From positions 36,773,117 through 36,837,116 of the forward strand of contig CM069436.1 of NCBI GenBank assembly GCA_035610365.1: a DNA stretch of 64,000 nucleotides, given 5' to 3'. The stretch comes from Aquatica leii. Lineage: Eukaryota > Arthropoda > Insecta > Coleoptera > Lampyridae. Positions 59,606-64,000 of the stretch are shown here, piece by piece. A program made the position numbers and the translations under genes. How positions within the stretch are numbered: the stretch's first letter is position 1; every line of letters starts with the position of its first letter. Under the pieces are notes generated by a model, which was not told the origin of the DNA, searched no databases, and was given only the letters and a program-made list of their open reading frames with translations.

Positions 59606-60629
59606 TTAAGGTCATTGTTGAATTGTAAGTAGTAGTCGGTATCTTATTACCGTAAGTCGAAGATGCCGATCCTTATAACTAACTTTAAGATAATAATTCA
59701 AATAATGCACCAAGCTAGTTCACTTAAAATTTATTTATATATAAGAAAAACGAAAACATAAAATATAAAGCAATAAAACAAATTTACGAATTTACATTAA
59801 AATCCTAGGTATTCTATCGTACACTTAAATTTAGAATTTTAATTCGAAAACTCTCAAATTTAGAATTTAAACGCTACAATATTTTTTATACTGGTTATAA
59901 AGGTTAAATATTACAACTTAAGAAAAAAATAAATCTAAAAACTTCTAATTACAAGTTATTTAGATACGTATCACTCAAGATTAGTTATCACATTTTTGTT
60001 ACCTCGGGCGCATCGGCCGTGGTAATCACGTACAAGGATCGGATTGATTTTTTTCACTTTAGATCAATAATCAATAACTATAACTTCATAAACCCCAAAT
60101 AGAACGCACGTATCGTAAATCTTACTAAATCATAAAAGGATAGTAAAACAAATTGTAATATTCAGAATTATTAATGTACAAAGTAAACATTCGTATTTTT
60201 AGTATATCAGCGAAACTAAATCGTACGTATAAAAAATAAATTGTTGTTACGTAGAAAAATGTGTCGTAACTACAATACTAACATGCAAATTTCAAAAGTT
60301 ACATCACCACGCGTAAAAAACTAAGAAAAAATTTACTTTAAACTAATTACGTTTTTTTTTTATAATAACAACTATCGCATAATGACAAATGACGACAAAA
60401 AACGTAATCTTGTAACATAACGACTAAAGTAGAGTTTACAGTTTAATTTTCACCTGTGGGCATTTTCTGGAATTTTGTGCAGGAACATTCGTTTTTCTTG
60501 AAAGTGCAACGGAAGATGACTTAAAACAATAGCTACTGATCACACTTGAGTAATGTGGATTATCAATTGCGCACGAAGTGAATCCAAAAATTTAAAATTA
60601 AATCAGAAGTATTCAATCAAAAAATGTAC
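59606..60629. other. Sequence separating the two Tc1 halves
   Basis: The catalytic and DNA-binding parts are about 1 kb apart, more than a Tc1 gene allows, so part of this is presumably inserted DNA. Residues near 60450-60500 (minus) may be the end of the DNA-binding half. The patch at 60005-60045 (cgggcgcatcggccgtggta) is GC-rich and unassigned. No inverted termini were found. Confidence 0.4.
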
Positions 60630-60830
60630 ACCTTACATCCTACACATGAATTGTTTGCTTATGCCCTCTAGTTCCTTGTCAACGACAATTTTGAGCTTTC
60701 CTAGTTTATGTTTCATAACAGTATATCAGTATATGATAGTGGATTGCTATCGGTTAAGACAATTTGCAATTTCTTTGTACGAAATATTACCTTTACGTAA
60801 GCAAATAATTTGAGCACTGTCGAATTCGCT
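60630..60830 (-). pseudogene. Tc1-like transposase, HTH half
   Basis: Minus-strand reading from about 60827 gives EFDSAQIICLRKGNISYKEI followed by ANCLNR, stop, QSTIIY: the paired-like helix-turn-helix (R/QII.L...G.S..EIA) at the start of Tc1 transposases. It continues to a stop near 60638 (KQFMCRM). Order and strand agree with the catalytic remnant at 59120-59605. Stops replace residues that are usually Ser and Ala. Confidence 0.6.
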
Positions 60831-60920
60831 TAATTAGCGGTAATTTTCATGCTATTGCACTTCAGACTTAACCACACTATCAAAACACGTTAAACAAAAG
60901 AACCAGAAGAGATATCAATA

Positions 60921-61137
60921 TTAACCACTCGTTAGTGTTCCGGGGTATATTATATAAAATTAGTAAAGCTAGAGACTTCCAGCTGTCGATAGTTTTAGTT
61001 CATATATATTTTAAAAGAATACGTGTGCAATACCCTGTCTATGACCTTTTAGTTTGTTTTCAGATCTCGGCGAAGACAGTTGGGGTATGCTATACCCCGG
61101 AACACTATTTGCGTAATTTTTCGTGTACATCGCATTA
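60921..61137. mobile_element. Short piggyBac-derived element with asymmetric ends
   Basis: TTAA at 60921-60924 and 61134-61137 bracket 217 bp. Inside are perfect 17 bp inverted repeats tagtgttccggggtata (60933-60949) and its complement (61091-61107). The distance from TTAA to the repeat is 8 bp on the left and 26 bp on the right. piggyBac elements are known to have such asymmetric internal repeats. The right part also resembles the region 3' of the transposase gene (62864-62939). It therefore looks like a non-autonomous relative lying next to the coding copy, or a duplicated end. Confidence 0.6.
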
Positions 61138-61206
61138 AATGTTAAATAAAACGGTTTATACTTTACTTTTCAAATGTTATTTGTCAATGTGGTATATTTT
61201 AGCAAT

Positions 61207-62581
61207 ATGTCGTATGAAGAAGGCCAGCGAAAGCTTCAAAGGTTATGGGACGAGTTTAGTGGGTTGTCAAAAGATGATGAACCTATTATAAACAGTGAGT
61301 CCGAAGGAGAACAAGTTGAGATAGAAATAAACATAAAAAACGGAGAAAAAAGCTCAAAAAAAGAAGTAAAGGATTGCCTGAAAATGGAGAATCGGAAGAA
61401 TCAGAAAATGTTTCGTCTGCCAATAGTAACAGGTATTTCTCAGATAAATGTAAATCAAAATGGTCAATCACTGTGGTTTGACAACTTCACCAATAAAGCA
61501 CAACGTAAAGAGATTGACAAATTGGCAGCATTTCGAGGAGTATTCGAACATTTTGTTGATAACTGTAAAAGGCATTATACGCCTAGTGAAAACCTAACAA
61601 TTGATGAGGAGTTGAAGCCGTTCAGAAGACGAGTGTCATTCCTTCAATATATTCCCAATGAACCCGCGAAATACGGGTTTAAAGTATTCGCCCTTGTTGA
61701 CGCAAATACATTTTTTTGTTTGAACATGGAAGTATACGTTGGCACACAGCCAGAAAGTCTTTTAAAAAAAAGTAACAACCCACAAGATATAGTTGAACGT
61801 TTCATTCAGCTAGTATCTGGAAAAAAACAAAATATTACTTTAGATAACTGGTTCACCAGCTACCCTCTTATGATCAATCTACTCAAAATGCATCGGCTTA
61901 CATCGGTTGGGACACTTAGAAAAAATAAACGCGAAATACCATTAGCTTTTCTAAACATACGAACCAAAGAACCTCGCAGTTCAATGTTTGCTTTCAAACA
62001 TGATATTACGGCTGTGTCATATGTTCCAAAAAAATCTAATAATGTTATTCTTTTTTTTACTTTACACCATGATAGTACTATAGTTAAAGAATCTGGTGAT
62101 AAAAAATTGCCTGAAATTATCGATTTTTATAATTCAAGAAAGGGAGGTGTTGATACTTTGGATAAACTATCTGCTAATTATAGTGTAGCAAGGAACAATC
62201 GCCGCTGACCGCTTACTTTATTTTTCTCGTTCTTGTACACCGCCGGAATAAATGCTCAGGTAATATATAAAATAATAAACACGTAAAAATTACAATTTGA
62301 AAAAACGTGCGTATTTAAAAGAACTTGGTACGCAGCTGATACCACAGTTTAGAAGTCAGCAAAGACAAAATCCCTGTTTACGCAGAGGACTACGAGAATT
62401 GCAACCAGTTGAACCTCATTATGAACCTGGTTCAAAGCAACGTAAGACAAGTAGTAGATCCGTTTGTCCGAGAAGTAAGGACAGAAAGACTTTTTATGTC
62501 TGTATGCAGTGTCACACTCCACTGTGCTTAGAGCACGCATTAGTGAGCTGCAAAAATGCTGCCACCTTCGAGAGATCATAA
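61207..62581 (+). pseudogene. piggyBac-type transposase, DDD intact but broken
   Basis: The start is chosen at ATG 61207 (MSYEEGQRKLQRLWDEF), typical of this family, although the open frame extends 11 codons upstream. An acidic N-terminus is followed abruptly by LWFDNFTNKAQRKEIDKLAA, so roughly the first third of the usual protein is missing. The three catalytic Asp are present: IDEELKPF (61603), TLDNWFTSYP (61843) and GGVDTLDKL (62152). A TGA at 62206-62208 replaces the Trp normally found after NRR; a frameshift follows. The frame 62297-62581 supplies the C-terminal Cys-rich domain (CPRSKDRKTFYVCMQCHTPL, then CLEH). Confidence 0.9.
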
Positions 62582-62939
62582 CTTTTTTATTTTCAGTAAT
62601 TTTGTTTTAATTTAAGTTGTGTTTTGTTTTTCAGACATTTGTTTTAAAATGTGTTTAAGTTTATTTTAGTAGTTTGTAGATTAGCAATATAATTTTCATT
62701 TTTTGAAAAGCACAATTTATGTGTTGAGCAAATTAAATAAATTTTAAAAAAAAGCTGTTGTTACTAAATTTTTTTGTTTTATTCGACTCAAGAGTAAGTA
62801 AAAAATCACTTTTAATAATTAAATTTAAAAAATTTTAAAAAACTAAGTTTTGAGTGAACTTAGTTTGTGGGGTATAATATACCTCAAAACACTTGCTAAA
62901 TAATTTTTTTACGGTACACTAACAAAGGGCTAAAATTAA
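62582..62939. other. 3' flank and probable right end of piggyBac copy
   Basis: The segment tataatatacctcaaaacac (from 62873) resembles, with mismatches, the internal repeat of the short element at 61091-61107, and ends about 40 bp before a TTAA at 62936-62939. It would be the right terminus of the coding piggyBac. Confidence 0.45.
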
Positions 62940-64000
62940 CTCGCACGAAATACACACGATAATCAAATAATAGAAACAAAAAAAATGCCAGAGATGCTAA
63001 TACCACTTGATCCGTTTAAATAAAATTTTAATCATTTACTATCTCTGAGTAACTTAACTTTTTTACTCAATCTAGTCACAAAACTTCACCCCATTTTTAG
63101 TGTTGAAGTTTTAATGTCATAGAGAATATTTACTTGCGATTGTTTAACATGTTTAATTTTACTTTACACTTTGATTTCTTCTAAAGCGTTTAGAAACATC
63201 TTTAATTAATAAAATTGTTTTAGTTTTATTTAGGAAATATGTTAACAAGATCAAAGATTTAAAACCAGTATTAGAAAAAGTTTACCTTTAAAACAATGTG
63301 CGTACGATGTAGTAGAACTGGCTAGAAAAACTTGGCAGAAATTATCAAAACAAAAAACAAATAGAAAATTAAAAGAAAGGCCTATATTCAAAAGTGGGTG
63401 ACATAAAAAACAAAAGAAAAATTTAACTTAGTATTGAGTTTGTTTATTTAGAAGTTATTCTAGTTTTGTTATTCATTGCTTCGTTTGCAGATCTTTGAGA
63501 AAGCATCTAGTCACTTACGATATGCACGCGTTTCTAATTGCGTCTTTAATTTTAATAGCATTTACATTATGATTACTAGATATTTTGAAAACAACTTCTA
63601 TTTTGACAAACTACAACATATATATAAACGTCAAGAAAACAAAAATTTTACATGTAAGGAAACACTAAGACCTCCGACAAACATACAATAGGATCCATCG
63701 GTTTCAGTTTTTTTTGAAGAAGACAGCGGACATGACTGTCGAAACGTCAAATAGAGTAAATTTTTCTAAGTTTGTAAGCTTTCTAAGTTTTATACATTTC
63801 GTAAAAAATGTAAATATGGAACGCGGTTCAAAACCCGAAAGTATTTATTTATAAAATAATGTTTTAAGTTTACCGCTCTTCTAATTGAGAGAAAATATTG
63901 AATTTTATATAAGTATAGGTACTACGTATAACAACAATGTTATCAAATTTTTCTAAAAGATTTCAACTTATTAATTCTAAAAACCAAGGATTCATTTTTA
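62940..64000. other. Window end, mostly non-coding
   Basis: A 52-codon frame at 63245-63402 reads FKTSIRKSLPLKQCAYDVVE and LARKTWQKLSKQK; VELARKxWxKL resembles the TFIIS N-terminal (LW) domain. It follows a pyrimidine-rich stretch ending tttatttag (63233), which could be a splice acceptor. This is only suggestive. The rest is AT-rich, apart from the hammerhead-like motif near 63713. Confidence 0.3.
63713..63748 (+). ncRNA. Third hammerhead-like motif
   Basis: The order is ttgaaga (63714-63720), one extra a, helix gacag (63722-63726) with ctgtc (63736-63740), then gaaac (63741-63745) and gtc. This matches the motif after PLE2, including the extra A, but with different helix sequences, so the helix is conserved by compensation rather than by identity. 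No PLE coding remnant is recognisable just upstream. Confidence 0.45.

Overview
The window is a stretch of very AT-rich eukaryotic DNA, most likely from an arthropod. The evidence is the mix of transposable elements: Copia, two Ty3/Gypsy lineages, Penelope-like elements (PLEs), RTE-type, Jockey-type and one further LINE, two piggyBac families, a Tc1-like transposase and a PIF/Harbinger-like insertion. No operons, bacterial gene spacing, CRISPR arrays or complete RNA genes are seen, and no host gene can be named with confidence. All clade names come from motifs read by eye; no database was searched.

Layout. 1-8 kb: a truncated Copia element abuts the GIY-YIG end of a PLE on the minus strand. 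It is followed by a decayed Gypsy copy (A) and a second partial copy of the same family (A'). 9-14 kb: AT-rich desert. 14-18.5 kb: a PLE tail with a hammerhead-like motif, then Gypsy copy B, which carries a 1,279 bp Harbinger-like insertion. The paralogue A supplies the empty site for that insertion. 18.5-29.7 kb: mostly non-coding, with two fold-back elements, a Jockey-type LINE end and several unassigned coding-like scraps. 29.7-31.4 kb: a 5'-truncated LINE with a visible 15 bp target-site duplication. 32.6-33.4 kb: a piggyBac remnant. 35.5-37.4 kb: a second PLE with its own hammerhead-like motif.

39.8-41.8 and 55.9-57.6 kb: two copies of an unclassified non-coding repeat that share a 205 bp core about 97% identical inside more diverged flanks. 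42.2-46.65 kb: Gypsy element C with gag, pol and a polypurine tract/3' LTR start. 47-49.3 kb: a compositionally different stretch with one unassigned open frame. 51.2-54.3 kb: two RTE-type LINE fragments on the minus strand, one interrupted by a pol III B-box-bearing insertion. 59.1-60.8 kb: a split Tc1-like transposase. 60.9-62.9 kb: a piggyBac transposase with all three catalytic Asp but no N-terminal region, preceded by a short piggyBac-derived element with asymmetric ends. A third hammerhead-like motif lies near 63.7 kb.

The region reads as a graveyard of nested, mutated elements. Several catalytic or zinc-binding residues appear to have been lost by transitions towards AT. The relative order of some insertions can be read directly: the Harbinger-like insertion is younger than Gypsy B, the LINE at 29.7 kb is fairly young, and the 51.3 kb insertion is younger than its RTE host.
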